DNA of 64,000 bases from Leifsonia shinshuensis (GCF_014217625.1 NZ_CP043641.1:2852001-2916000); one strand, 5' to 3'; numbered from the stretch's first letter, positions 8,021 through 16,637 are shown. Notes: generated from the sequence alone by a model not told the origin. Program-made: numbers and translations.

Positions 8021-9556
8021 TCAGCGGACGGTGGTGTCGTCGGCGGGGGCGTCCTCCGCGGCGAGCGCGGCGGCCTCCTGGGCGTCGGGATCCGCGGCGG
8101 TGGGGGTCGCTGTGGTGAGAGCGTCTGCGCCGGTGGACGCACCGCGCCGTGGCCGCACCCGGGGTCGACGGGCCCAGAGCCGTGCACGCTGGGACGACAG
8201 GGCGAGCACCACCAGGATGTCGAGCGGGAGGCCGAGGATGTTGGTCCGGAGGGTGACCTGCTCTCCGCCGTTGAAGAAGTCGATCGCGGCCAGGATGATC
8301 AGCAGCGCGCTGTACGACATGGCGACGATCCTCGCCCAGTTGCTCCCCGTGAAGACGAGGAGCGCGATGGCGAAGTAGAACACCAGCCCGGCGGCGAACA
8401 GGCCCATCGCGATGCCGAACACCAGGTCGGCGCTCTGCTGCTCGGCAGCCGTGAGAGCCTTGCCGGTCTCCGAGAGGAGCTCCGAACGGATGAACAGCGG
8501 CCAGGCCAGCACGGTGAGCACCACGGTCAGCACACCGGCCAGCACGCGGAGCACCATGAGCAGGAAGCCGAGCGTGGTCGGCACGGGGCGGTGCTCGGCG
8601 CGGGCGAGGCGGCGCTGATCTGCGTCGGCGGCGACCGCGACGGCACGCGGCTCGACCACCACCGAGGACAGGTCGACGACGGGGAGGTCGCCGTCCGTCT
8701 CGATCGCGTCGCCGCCGCCGTTGCGTGCGTGGTAGCCGGACGAGAAGTCCCGGATCACCGCGACCTCCGCACCGATGTCCGCCCGCTCGAGAGTGGAGAC
8801 GATGTGGTCGCGTTCGATGTCGGTGTTCGCGTCGATCTTGTGCGTGATCTGCAGAGTGAAGAGCGAGAAGCCGACCGAGCGGTCGAAGGTCCCGGCCGCG
8901 AGCCAGTCGACGCGGTGGCCGCCCGGGAGCAGCCAGCCCTCGGGGCAGCGCCAGAACCGGACGTGGTGACGCTTGGCCGGGTTGCCCTTGACCTCTTGCT
9001 GGTAGGCGACGTCCTGCTGATGCCCGAACAGGAACAGTGGACTCACCGGCGCTTCGTCGTAGCTGCGGCGCAGCAGGGTCGAGGTGATGATGCGGCGGCT
9101 GGAGGCGGCGGTCACGTCGTCGGCGCGGGTCCAGCCGGCCTGGATCATCGCCTCGTCCAGCTGCGCCTCCGACCCGAGCAGCGCGAGGTTGATCGGGTCG
9201 CCGAGGAGGCCGTCGCTCGTGCGGGCGCGGCCGATGAAATAGTCGGGCACGTAGATCTGGGTGAGGATGCGGTGCAGCCGCGGCAGCACCAGGTAGGCGA
9301 GGACGACCCAGAACACGATGAAGAAGAGGAGCAGGAACCAACCCCACGAGAAGCTCTCGGTCAGGATGATCCACGCCAGCCAGACGGCTGCGACGCCGCC
9401 GAACACGAAGAAGACGTTGTCTGCGACGGCGTTGACGGACATCCGCCGGCCGGTGGCGGAGAGGGTCTTGGCGGGGGTCGGGGGGCTAGGCCGCCCTCCA
9501 TCGTCGGCCGCGGGCTGCGCTCGCGGCGGCCCCTCCGGATCAGCGGCGCCCGCCAT
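8021..9556 (-). CDS. Membrane protein with LssY C-terminal-like domain
   Basis: 511-residue membrane protein of unknown role. Two hydrophobic segments near residues 45-95 are followed by a soluble part resembling the LssY C-terminal domain (DPINLALLGSEAQLDEAM, SSRRIITSTLLRRS and FLFGHQQDVAYQQEV), then four hydrophobic segments at about 330-440 and a low-complexity Ala/Thr tail. LssY is known mainly from secretion and lipid-phosphatase-like fusions; no phosphatase motif is visible here. Start ATG 9556 follows TAGGAT plus six bases (leaderless). The divergent neighbour starts 46 bases away. Confidence 0.8.
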   Translation of the reverse strand: MAGAADPEGPPRAQPAADDGGRPSPPTPAKTLSATGRRMSVNAVADNVFFVFGGVAAVWLAWIILTESFSWGWFLLLFFIVFWVVLAYLVLPRLHRILTQIYVPDYFIGRARTSDGLLGDPINLALLGSEAQLDEAMIQAGWTRADDVTAASSRRIITSTLLRRSYDEAPVSPLFLFGHQQDVAYQQEVKGNPAKRHHVRFWRCPEGWLLPGGHRVDWLAAGTFDRSVGFSLFTLQITHKIDANTDIERDHIVSTLERADIGAEVAVIRDFSSGYHARNGGGDAIETDGDLPVVDLSSVVVEPRAVAVAADADQRRLARAEHRPVPTTLGFLLMVLRVLAGVLTVVLTVLAWPLFIRSELLSETGKALTAAEQQSADLVFGIAMGLFAAGLVFYFAIALLVFTGSNWARIVAMSYSALLIILAAIDFFNGGEQVTLRTNILGLPLDILVVLALSSQRARLWARRPRVRPRRGASTGADALTTATPTAADPDAQEAAALAAEDAPADDTTVR

Positions 9557-9562
9557 GCGCTC

Positions 9563-9595
9563 ATCCTAGAGCGCGCCGGGCGCGGGTCGTAGGGT
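9563..9595. promoter_or_regulatory. Divergent leaderless promoters
   Basis: Minus-strand TAGGAT (9568-9563) serves the LssY-C gene at 9556, and plus-strand TAGGGT (9590-9595) serves the gene at 9602; each is six bases from its start codon. The 21 bases between them must hold both upstream promoter elements. Confidence 0.65.
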
Positions 9596-9601
9596 GGCGT
9601 C

Positions 9602-10381
9602 ATGACCTCCATCACCGAACGCGGCTCCGAGCTGCGTCGCCTCCACGACGCCCCCGAGCTGCTGCAGGTCGTCAACGTGTGGGACGCGATCAGCGCGAAG
9701 GCGGTCGCCGCCCTCCCGGAGACGCGCGCGCTGGCCACAGCCAGCCACTCGATCGCCGCGGCGCTCGGCTACGAGGACGGCGAGAACATCCCGCTCGACC
9801 TCATGCTCGACATGGTCGGCCGGATCGTCGCGACCACCGACCTCCCGGTGAGCGCCGACCTCGAAGGCGGGTACGGCGACCCTGGCGAGACGATCCGCCG
9901 GGCGATCGGCGTCGGCGTGGTCGGGGCGAACCTGGAGGACCAGGTCCGCCCGTTCGAGGAGGCCGTCGCACACGTGCGGGCGGCTGTCGCGGCGGCCGAC
10001 GCCGAAGGGGTGCCGTTCGCGCTCAACGCCCGCACGGACGTCTGGATCAGGGACTCGTTCCCGACGGCCGCGGAGAAGACCGAGGAGGCGATCCGCCGCG
10101 GGCGCGCGTTCCTCGACGAGGGCGCGACGTGCGTGTTCGTGCCGGGACGGCTGGACGAGGAGACCGTGACGCAGCTCGTCGGCGGGATCGGGGTGCGGAA
10201 GGTGAGCGTGATCGCGGTGCCGGGGTCACTGCCACCGGCGCGCCTCCACGAGCTGGGCGTGGCCCGCGTCTCGTACGGGCCGTGGCCGCAGCGCGTGGCG
10301 CTCGCCGCGTTGCAGCGGGCCGCGGCGGAACTGTATGCGGGCGGCGAGCTTCCGGGGGACGTTCCGGCGACCCTGAATTGA
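9602..10381 (+). CDS. Isocitrate lyase/PEP mutase superfamily protein (not a typical lyase)
   Basis: 259-residue barrel related to PEP phosphonomutase, oxaloacetate decarboxylase and methylisocitrate lyase. It keeps VNVWDAISAKAVA, the acidic strand SADLEGGYGD and NLEDQVRP, and the NARTDVW strand. The KxCGH catalytic loop needed by isocitrate and methylisocitrate lyases is absent, with RPFEEAVAHV in its place, so it is not a second PrpB. Probable substrates are C-C or P-C bonds in small oxo acids, unproven. The ATG at 9602 follows TAGGGT and six bases (leaderless). A 97-base gap leads to the reductase gene. Confidence 0.8.
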   Translation: MTSITERGSELRRLHDAPELLQVVNVWDAISAKAVAALPETRALATASHSIAAALGYEDGENIPLDLMLDMVGRIVATTDLPVSADLEGGYGDPGETIRRAIGVGVVGANLEDQVRPFEEAVAHVRAAVAAADAEGVPFALNARTDVWIRDSFPTAAEKTEEAIRRGRAFLDEGATCVFVPGRLDEETVTQLVGGIGVRKVSVIAVPGSLPPARLHELGVARVSYGPWPQRVALAALQRAAAELYAGGELPGDVPATLN

Positions 10382-10478
10382 CCGCGGGCCGCGCGAGCCG
10401 TCACGGCCGCGTTGCGCCCCGAGCAGCCGAGCCTCCCAGGACCGACGCCCACCCGCCTCCCACCACCGAAGGAGAAGC

Positions 10479-11501
10479 ATGACCGACTTCCGTGCCATCG
10501 TCATCGAGCAGGAGAAGGAGGGGTCCCGCATCCTCGCGCACACCGCCGAGGTGCGGCGGGTGACCGATGCGTTCCTCATGCCGGGGGACGTGACCGTCGC
10601 CGTCGAGTTCTCCGATCTCAACTACAAGGACGGGCTCGCGATCGCCGGCAGGCCGGGGGTCGCGCGGGTGTCGCCGCTCATCCCGGGCATCGACCTCGTG
10701 GGCGTCGTGGAGGCGTCGGAGGATCCCCGGTGGCGGCCCGGCGACCGGGTGGTGCTCAACGGGGACGGGATCGGCGAGGGGCATCATGGCGGGCTCGCCG
10801 AGCGCGCGCGGGTGCGCGGGGACGCGCTCGTGCGGGTGCCGGACTCGCTCAGCTCTGCGCAGGCGGCGGCGATCGGGACGGCAGGATTCACGGCGATGCT
10901 GGCCGTCCTGGCGCTGGAGCGCAACGGGGTCCAGCCGGAGGCCGTGCACGCCGAGGGGTCGAGCGTGCTGGTGACGGGCGCCGCAGGCGGGGTCGGGTCG
11001 GTGGCGATCGCCCTGCTGGCGAAACTCGGCTATCCGGTTACCGCGTCCACCGGGCGGCCGGAGGAACTGGCGGGATACCTGACGGACCTCGGGGCGACGG
11101 AGATCATCGACCGGGCCGAGTTCTCCCTCGAAGGCCGGCCGCTGCAGAGCCAGCGCTGGGCCGGGGCGGTCGACTCGGTCGGCAGCCAGACGCTCGCGAA
11201 CGTGCTGGCCCAGACGCGGTACGGCGGGACGGTCGCGGCGTGCGGGCTCGCGCAGGGGCCCGACCTCCCGGCGACCGTCATGCCGTTCATCCTGCGGGCG
11301 GTGACGCTGGTCGGGATCAACTCGGTCGAGGCGCCGGCGGCCCTGCGGGAGACGGCGTGGCGCCGGCTCGCGACCGACCTGGACGAGGAGGCGCTCGCCG
11401 CGATGACGCGGTTCATCCCGCTGACGGAGGCGATCCCGGCGGCGGAGGACATCCTCGCCGGGCGGCTGCGCGGTCGGACGGTGGTGGACGTGCGCGCCTG
11501 A
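10479..11501 (+). CDS. acuI: Acryloyl-CoA reductase-type quinone oxidoreductase (AcuI/YhdH family)
   Basis: NADPH-dependent medium-chain reductase of 340 residues lacking zinc ligands, of the AcuI/YhdH type that reduces acryloyl-CoA to propionyl-CoA. Diagnostic segments are FSDLNYKDGLAI, PLIPGIDLVGVV, GTAGFTAMLAV, the cofactor loop VTGAAGGVGSVAIALLAKLG and VGINSV. It has a strong Shine-Dalgarno (AAGGAGAA) four bases before ATG 10479, unlike its leaderless neighbours. If the activity is right, its product would feed the prp operon about 7 kb away; that link is inference. Symbol given by family. Confidence 0.82.
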   Translation: MTDFRAIVIEQEKEGSRILAHTAEVRRVTDAFLMPGDVTVAVEFSDLNYKDGLAIAGRPGVARVSPLIPGIDLVGVVEASEDPRWRPGDRVVLNGDGIGEGHHGGLAERARVRGDALVRVPDSLSSAQAAAIGTAGFTAMLAVLALERNGVQPEAVHAEGSSVLVTGAAGGVGSVAIALLAKLGYPVTASTGRPEELAGYLTDLGATEIIDRAEFSLEGRPLQSQRWAGAVDSVGSQTLANVLAQTRYGGTVAACGLAQGPDLPATVMPFILRAVTLVGINSVEAPAALRETAWRRLATDLDEEALAAMTRFIPLTEAIPAAEDILAGRLRGRTVVDVRA

Positions 11502-11541
11502 CGTCCGGCCGCCACGCGCGCCCCTGCAATAGGCTGACCGC

Positions 11542-11922
11542 ATGATCGTGCTTGCGACCGTCGTCGTCACGCTGGCTGCCGTGCTCCACGTCGGGATCTT
11601 CTTCATGGAGAGCGTCGGGTGGGTGCGGCCCGGAGTCTGGAAGCGGTTCGGGGTCGCCGATCAGGCGGCCGCGGACACGACGCGGCCGATGGCGTACAAC
11701 CAGGGGTTCTACAACCTCTTCCTCGCCATCGGGGCGGTCATCGGGCTCATCCTGCTCGGCGTCGGGGCGCACGCCGCAGGGCTCGCGCTCATCTACTTCA
11801 CGATGGGGAGCATGCTCGCAGCCTCGGTCGTGCTCGTGACCACCGGGCGGGGATACCTCCGGTCGGCGCTCATCCAGGGCATCCTGCCGTTGATCGGCAT
11901 CGTGCTCCTGCTGTTCTCGTAG
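11542..11922 (+). CDS. DUF1304 small membrane protein (copy 1)
   Basis: 126-residue protein with four predicted transmembrane helices, matching DUF1304, a family without established function. The conserved segment RPMAYNQGFYNLFLA sits after the first helix and is shared exactly with the copy at 13187. The ATG is preceded by TAGGCT and six bases (leaderless). It converges on the FAD monooxygenase gene, with 18 bases between stop codons. Confidence 0.85.
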   Translation: MIVLATVVVTLAAVLHVGIFFMESVGWVRPGVWKRFGVADQAAADTTRPMAYNQGFYNLFLAIGAVIGLILLGVGAHAAGLALIYFTMGSMLAASVVLVTTGRGYLRSALIQGILPLIGIVLLLFS

Positions 11923-11940
11923 GCCCGCCCCGGCACACCG

Positions 11941-13161
11941 CTAGCGCAGCGGCGGCGCCAGCGACTCGGGACGGAGGCCGCGGCCGATCAGGCGTGCGGT
12001 GAGGCGCTGCGCCACCGGGGTCGCCGCGGCGATCGCCAGGCGCAACGCGGGCGACGGCGAGCGCGAGAGCAACGGACCGGCGCCCGGGCGGGTGATGCCG
12101 CGGTGCGCGGCGAGCTGGATGCGCTGCATCCACGTCACCGGAGGGAGGCGCCGACGCTGCACCGCGTCCAGGAGCCGGAGGTCGACCGGGCCGTCGCGCA
12201 GGGGCGCGGCGAGCGCGTTGGCGGTGGCGACGGCGTCCTGGACGGCGTAGTTGACCCCGACGCCGAAGGCCGGGGACATCGCGTGCGCGGCGTCCCCGAT
12301 CGCGAGGAAGCCGTGCCGGTACCAGCGCGGGAGGCGGTCGATCTGGACGCTCAGCAGTTTGAGCGGCTCCCAGTCGGTGATCGTCTCCAGCGGCTCGCGC
12401 AGGAACGGGGCGGCGCCGGCGACGGCCGAGCGGAAGGCGGGGAGACCAGCCGAGCGCAACTGGTCGATGCCGCCCTTCGCGATGACCAGGCCGGTCTGGA
12501 AGTAGTCGCCGCGGTCGATCGTGATCACCATCGCGCCATCGCCCAGGTAGGCGAGCGTGGACGGCTGGGTCTGCGCGGGCTTCGGGAGGCGGAACCAGAT
12601 CACGTCGATGGGCACGCCGAAGCGCCGCGGACGGAGGCCGGCGGCGGCGCGCAGGACCGAGTCACGGCCGTCCGCGGCCACGGTCAGGTCGGCCGTCACC
12701 TCCAGCGGGCCGTCGGGGCCCCGCGCCGTGAGCCCCCGCACCACGTCGCCGTCGCGGAGGAGGCCGGTCGCCTCGGTCCGCATCAGCAGCCGGAAGTTCG
12801 GATAGCGCTCCGCCTCTCCGGCCAGGAAGGTCAGGAAGTCCCACTGCGGCGCGAGCACGAGGAAGTCGTCGGGCGGCGGCAGCCTCCCGAAGTCGATGGG
12901 GTGCAGCCGGGTGCCGTCCACGACCGCGTCGAGCGTGCGGATGCTGGTGTGCGGGAGGCCGAGGAAGGCGTCCCGCAGCCCGAGCTCGCCGAGCACGCCG
13001 ACGGTCGACGGGTGGATGGTGTCGCCGCGGAAATCCCGGAAGAAGTCGGCGTGCTTCTCCAGCACGACCACGTCGAGTCCGGCGCGGGCGAGGATGAGCC
13101 CGAGCATCATCCCGGCGGGTCCACCCCCGGAGACAGCGCAGGACGCCTGCAGCGATTCCAT
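11941..13161 (-). CDS. FAD-dependent monooxygenase (PHBH-type)
   Basis: 406-residue flavoprotein of the p-hydroxybenzoate hydroxylase superfamily, predicted to hydroxylate or oxidise an aromatic or quinone-like compound using NAD(P)H and O2. Visible signatures are the dinucleotide motif SGGGPAGMMLGLILARAG near residue 11, the VAADGRDS motif and GDAAHAMSPAFGVGVNYAVQ (ribityl-binding GD). Start taken as ATG 13161; in-frame GTGs lie 3 and 6 bases upstream and the -10 (TACGCT) is 8 bases away, so the exact start is uncertain. It lies between two DUF1304 copies. Confidence 0.88.
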   Translation of the reverse strand: MESLQASCAVSGGGPAGMMLGLILARAGLDVVVLEKHADFFRDFRGDTIHPSTVGVLGELGLRDAFLGLPHTSIRTLDAVVDGTRLHPIDFGRLPPPDDFLVLAPQWDFLTFLAGEAERYPNFRLLMRTEATGLLRDGDVVRGLTARGPDGPLEVTADLTVAADGRDSVLRAAAGLRPRRFGVPIDVIWFRLPKPAQTQPSTLAYLGDGAMVITIDRGDYFQTGLVIAKGGIDQLRSAGLPAFRSAVAGAAPFLREPLETITDWEPLKLLSVQIDRLPRWYRHGFLAIGDAAHAMSPAFGVGVNYAVQDAVATANALAAPLRDGPVDLRLLDAVQRRRLPPVTWMQRIQLAAHRGITRPGAGPLLSRSPSPALRLAIAAATPVAQRLTARLIGRGLRPESLAPPLR

Positions 13162-13169
13162 CACCACGA

Positions 13170-13179
13170 AGCGTAGTCT
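13170..13179. promoter_or_regulatory. Overlapping divergent -10 boxes
   Basis: Plus-strand TAGTCT (13174-13179) precedes the DUF1304 start at 13187 by seven bases. Minus-strand TACGCT (13175-13170) lies 8 bases before the monooxygenase ATG. The two hexamers share two base pairs, so polymerase can occupy only one at a time. Confidence 0.6.
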
Positions 13180-13186
13180 CCCCCCC

Positions 13187-13576
13187 ATGGCGATCCTCGG
13201 CTCCGTCCTCATCGCGCTCGCGGCGGTCGTGCACCTCGTGTTCTTCGCGATGGAGAGCATGCTGTGGTCGTCGCCGAACGTGTGGCGGCGCTTCGGGCTC
13301 ACGTCGCAGCGGGACGCCGACGTGGTGCGGCCGATGGCCTACAACCAGGGGTTCTACAACCTCTTCCTCGCGGGCGGGGCCGCCGTCGGACTGGTGCTGT
13401 ACTGGACGACCCTGCGCCACGTCGGCTTCGGGCTGATGTTCTTCACCGGGGCGTGCATGGTGCTGGCCTCGGTCGTGCTGCTCACGACCGGGCGCCGGTT
13501 CTGGGGCGCGTCACTGCTGCAGGGGGTGCCGCCGCTGGTCGGGCTGGTGCTGTTCTCGGTCGCGCACGCGGGATAG
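13187..13576 (+). CDS. DUF1304 small membrane protein (copy 2)
   Basis: 129-residue, four-helix membrane protein, paralogue of the gene at 11542 and sharing RPMAYNQGFYNLFLA and the LTTGR/VTTGR segment. Function unknown. The ATG at 13187 is preceded by TAGTCT and seven bases (leaderless). Paralogues on both sides of one flavin monooxygenase suggest a local duplication, possibly linked to that enzyme's substrate or product. Confidence 0.85.
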   Translation: MAILGSVLIALAAVVHLVFFAMESMLWSSPNVWRRFGLTSQRDADVVRPMAYNQGFYNLFLAGGAAVGLVLYWTTLRHVGFGLMFFTGACMVLASVVLLTTGRRFWGASLLQGVPPLVGLVLFSVAHAG

Positions 13577-13599
13577 CACCGCGCACGCCGGACAGCGCG

Positions 13600-13986
13600 T
13601 CAGTCGATGACCTCGCCGTCGGCGGGGATCTCCCCCACACCCACGCGCAGCGCCTCCACCAGCTTGGCGGCGTGCGGCGTCGACACGATCACGCGGGAGA
13701 ACTCCTCGCCGTCGAGGTCGACGACCACCGCGGCGCGCTGCTTGCCCTTGATGAGCAGGAAGTCCTTGCCGCCGTGGAACTTCCACGTGCCAACCGAGAG
13801 TGTGAGCGGGACGGCCGCTCCCGGAGCACGGATGCCGCGGATCCAGATCCACGGGTCCTCCGTGATCGCGACCGATCGGATGCTCTCCCGCGGGATCACC
13901 AGATCCTCCCGACGCACGGAGAGCACCTTCTCGGCCCGGGTGAGGTGGATCTCCAGGCGGTCGGGGTGAACGTGCAGGTCGGCCAT
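13600..13986 (-). CDS. Small soluble protein, PH-domain-like, function unknown
   Basis: 128-residue protein with no transmembrane helix and alternating beta-strand pattern (KVLSVRREDLVIPRESIRSV, TWKFHGGKDFLLIKG), resembling bacterial PH-like domains of unknown ligand. I do not recognise a named family. The ATG at 13986 is preceded by CAGGAT and six bases, a near-consensus leaderless promoter. It converges on DUF1304 copy 2 and is divergent from the ROK regulator. Confidence 0.7.
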   Translation of the reverse strand: MADLHVHPDRLEIHLTRAEKVLSVRREDLVIPRESIRSVAITEDPWIWIRGIRAPGAAVPLTLSVGTWKFHGGKDFLLIKGKQRAAVVVDLDGEEFSRVIVSTPHAAKLVEALRVGVGEIPADGEVID

Positions 13987-14126
13987 AGGTCTATCCTGCC
14001 CGCCGACCGGCGCCGACGGGGGTCGTGAATCTCACAAACCCGTAACCGTTGGGTTGGAGGACGCCCCGGGAACCGTCGGAGGACTCGCATGATCCGCAAA
14101 CCGCACCGGCATGTATCCTTCTCGTC

Positions 14127-15308
14127 GTGGCAACGCAGCGGCGGACTCCGGGCTCGCAGACTTCACTTCGTGAAGCCAACCGGGCTCGGATCGTCGACGC
14201 CATCAAGAAGCACGGCGGCCTGACCCAGGTGGAGCTGGCCGGTGCGACTGGGCTCTCCCCCGCCACGGTCTCCAACATCGTCAAGGAGCTGTCGACCTCC
14301 GGCGTGCTGCATACGGCGCAGAGCATCCGATCGGGCCGGCGCGCCCAGCACGTCACGCTCGCGCACGCGCTTGGGCTCGTCGTCGGCGTCCACTTCTCGA
14401 CCAGGCACCTGCGGGTCGCCCTGGCCGACGTGGCGAACACGGTCGTCGCCGAGAACCACATGCCGCTCGCCAAGGACCACCGCGCCGACAACGAGCTCGA
14501 CAAGGTGGCGCTGCTGCTGACGGACATGCTCGACTCCGTCGACGCCTCCCGCGACGAGGTGCTGGCAGTCGGGCTCGCGGTGCCCGCGCCGCTCGACCGG
14601 GCCACCGGCACGATCGCGCGCAGCGGCATCATGCGCGGCTGGGACGGCGTCGTGATCGCGGAGGCGCTGGAACGCCGGGTGAAAAGACCCGTCTTCATCG
14701 ACAATGCGGCCAACCTCACCGCCCTCGCGGAGTCGCGGCTCGGCGCCGGGCGCGGCAAGCGCACGTCGATCACCCTGGAGGTCGGCGACGGGATCGGCGC
14801 CGGCCTGCTGCTCAACGGGCAGCTGTTCCGCGGCAACAACGGCGTGGCCGGCGAGTTCGGGCACACCACGATCCGCGAGAACGGCCCGCTCTGCCGGTGC
14901 GGCAACCGCGGCTGCCTGGAGGCCATCGCCGGCGGCCCCGCGATCCTGGACGAGCTGCGCGACCACCTCGGCAGCCTGAAGCTGGGCGACGTCGTCCTCC
15001 AAGCCATGGCGGGAGACGCGCGCTGCATCCGGGCGATCGCCGACGCCGGCCGGCACATCGGGATCGCGACGGCGAACCTCTGCAACCTGCTCGACCCGGA
15101 GCGGGTCGTCGTGGGCGGCGAGCTCGCCCGCGCGGGAGAACTCCTGCTCGGCCCGATGCGTCACGCCGTCGAGCGTTCGATCATCGTCAACGAGGACCTC
15201 ATGCCCGACATCGTCCAGGGCCAGCTCGGCGTGCGGGCGGCCACCCTCGGCGCCGTCGCCCACGCGGTCGACAGCATCTCGATCACGTCCGGAGGGGTGG
15301 CCGTCTGA
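14127..15308 (+). CDS. ROK-family transcriptional regulator (XylR/NagC-type)
   Basis: 393-residue repressor with an N-terminal winged helix (LTQVELAGATGLSPATVSNI) and a C-terminal ROK sugar-kinase-like domain. The zinc motif CRCGNRGCLEAIAG is intact, as is the effector-site segment GEFGHTTI. It probably represses the adjacent sugar ABC operon and is released by the sugar; no kinase activity is expected. The GTG at 14127 follows TATCCT and seven bases (leaderless). The target site may be the palindrome at 15368-15379. Confidence 0.9.
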   Translation: MATQRRTPGSQTSLREANRARIVDAIKKHGGLTQVELAGATGLSPATVSNIVKELSTSGVLHTAQSIRSGRRAQHVTLAHALGLVVGVHFSTRHLRVALADVANTVVAENHMPLAKDHRADNELDKVALLLTDMLDSVDASRDEVLAVGLAVPAPLDRATGTIARSGIMRGWDGVVIAEALERRVKRPVFIDNAANLTALAESRLGAGRGKRTSITLEVGDGIGAGLLLNGQLFRGNNGVAGEFGHTTIRENGPLCRCGNRGCLEAIAGGPAILDELRDHLGSLKLGDVVLQAMAGDARCIRAIADAGRHIGIATANLCNLLDPERVVVGGELARAGELLLGPMRHAVERSIIVNEDLMPDIVQGQLGVRAATLGAVAHAVDSISITSGGVAV

Positions 15309-15367
15309 GGGTCTGAAACCACCGTGACCCCCGTTGCCCCCCATCCGTGACGAACCGTTATCGAAAG

Positions 15368-15379
15368 CTTGAATTCAAG
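15368..15379. promoter_or_regulatory. 12-bp palindrome, candidate ROK operator
   Basis: CTTGAATTCAAG is a perfect palindrome in an unusually AT-rich stretch just upstream of the ABC operon -35 element (15382). Its place and symmetry suit a dimeric repressor such as the adjacent ROK protein. Binding is inferred. Confidence 0.5.
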
Positions 15380-15381
15380 TA

Positions 15382-15411
15382 TTGACGCCAACCGGCGGCC
15401 CCTGACACACT
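15382..15411 (+). promoter_or_regulatory. Promoter of sugar ABC operon
   Basis: TTGACG (15382-15387) is separated by 18 bases from CACACT (15406-15411), followed by a leader of about 38 bases carrying a GGAGG Shine-Dalgarno. It is one of the few clear -35/-10 pairs in this window. Confidence 0.55.
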
Positions 15412-15455
15412 CAACCCAGTCGCCAACGTCGGCGGCTCGAATCGGAGGTTTTTCA

Positions 15456-16574
15456 ATGAAGATCGCCACCAAGAGAGCGGTCATGGTGTCCGCAGCGGTC
15501 CTGGCCACAGCCCTCACCCTCACAGCCTGTTCCAACGGTTCCGGTAACACCTCGACGAACAACGCGTCGGGCGCCGCGAACGCCAAGATCGGCCTCCTCC
15601 TCCCCGACTCCGTCACCGCCCGCTACGAGGCGGCGGACAAGCCCTACTTCGAGGCGAAGGTCAAGTCGCTCTGCTCCGGCTGCACGGTCCTGTACGCGAA
15701 CGCGGACGGCGACGCGAGCAAGCAGCAGCAGCAGGCCGAGTCCATGCTGACGCAGGGTGTCAAGGTCCTCGTCCTCGACCCGTTCGACGGTGAGGCCGCC
15801 GCGTCGATCGTCGGCGAGGCGAAGGCCAAGAACATCCCGGTCATCTCCTACGACCGCCTCATCGACAGCCCCGACCTGAACTACTACATCTCGTTCGACA
15901 ACGAGAAGGTCGGACAGCTGCAGGCCACGGCGCTGGTGGACAAGCTGAAGAAGGACAACGTGCCCGCGGGCAGCGGCATCCTGATGGTCAACGGCTCGCC
16001 GACCGACAACAACGCGACCCTCTTCAAGAAGGGCGCGCACAGCGTCATCGACTCCAGCGGCTACAAGGTGCTGGCCGAGTACGACACACCAGGATGGGAC
16101 CCCGCCAAGGCCCAGGACTGGGTGTCCGGTCAGGTCTCGCAGTTCAAGAACCAGATCAAGGGCGTCTACGCGGCGAACGACGGCACCGGCGGTGGCGCGA
16201 TCGCGGCCATGAAGGCGGCCAACCTCAGCCCGCTGCCCCCGACGACCGGTCAGGACGCTGAGCTCGCGGGTATCCAGCGGATCCTCGCCGGCGACCAGTA
16301 CATGACCGTCTACAAGGCGCTGAAGCCGGAGGCCGAGCAGGCGGCGACCCTCGCCATCGCTCTGACCAAGGGCCAGAAGCCGTCCGAGCAGACCACCCAG
16401 GTGGCCACGGCCGGCGGCGCCAAGATCGCGTCCATCCTGCTGACCCCGGTCGCGGTGACCACGGACAACATCGAGTCCACGGTCGTGAAGGACCAGTTCT
16501 ACGGCTCGGACTCCGCAGCCAAGATCTGCACCGCGGACTACAAGGCGGCGTGCGACAAGTACGGCATCAAGTAG
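15456..16574 (+). CDS. Sugar ABC transporter substrate-binding lipoprotein
   Basis: 372-residue periplasmic-binding-protein-like lipoprotein, outer-leaflet anchored, capturing a monosaccharide. Signal peptide and lipobox LTLTAC (Cys at about residue 25), then a Ser/Asn/Thr linker. The type I sugar-binding fold most resembles XylF-type proteins (ISYDRLIDSP, YYISFDNEKVGQLQA, YAANDGTGGGAIAA). GGAGG lies eight bases before ATG 15456. Xylose or a related pentose is the best guess, but no xylA/xylB is nearby. Confidence 0.92.
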   Translation: MKIATKRAVMVSAAVLATALTLTACSNGSGNTSTNNASGAANAKIGLLLPDSVTARYEAADKPYFEAKVKSLCSGCTVLYANADGDASKQQQQAESMLTQGVKVLVLDPFDGEAAASIVGEAKAKNIPVISYDRLIDSPDLNYYISFDNEKVGQLQATALVDKLKKDNVPAGSGILMVNGSPTDNNATLFKKGAHSVIDSSGYKVLAEYDTPGWDPAKAQDWVSGQVSQFKNQIKGVYAANDGTGGGAIAAMKAANLSPLPPTTGQDAELAGIQRILAGDQYMTVYKALKPEAEQAATLAIALTKGQKPSEQTTQVATAGGAKIASILLTPVAVTTDNIESTVVKDQFYGSDSAAKICTADYKAACDKYGIK

Positions 16575-16593
16575 TCGAAAGAACCACCAGGGG

Positions 16594-16637
16594 CCACCCG
16601 GCCCGGGGCGCGGAACACCGCATCCCGGGCCGGGTGG
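16594..16637 (+). terminator. Strong GC hairpin between binding protein and ATPase genes
   Basis: Arms 16594-16607 and 16624-16637 form a perfect 14-bp stem around a 16-base loop, with no T tract after it. In an operon this is likely a partial terminator or mRNA-stabilising hairpin that keeps binding-protein mRNA above that of the ATPase and permease, a common arrangement in sugar importers. Confidence 0.65.

Noticed and set aside
9602..10381. Second methylisocitrate lyase
   Set aside because: The KxCGH loop is missing, so it is only a superfamily member.
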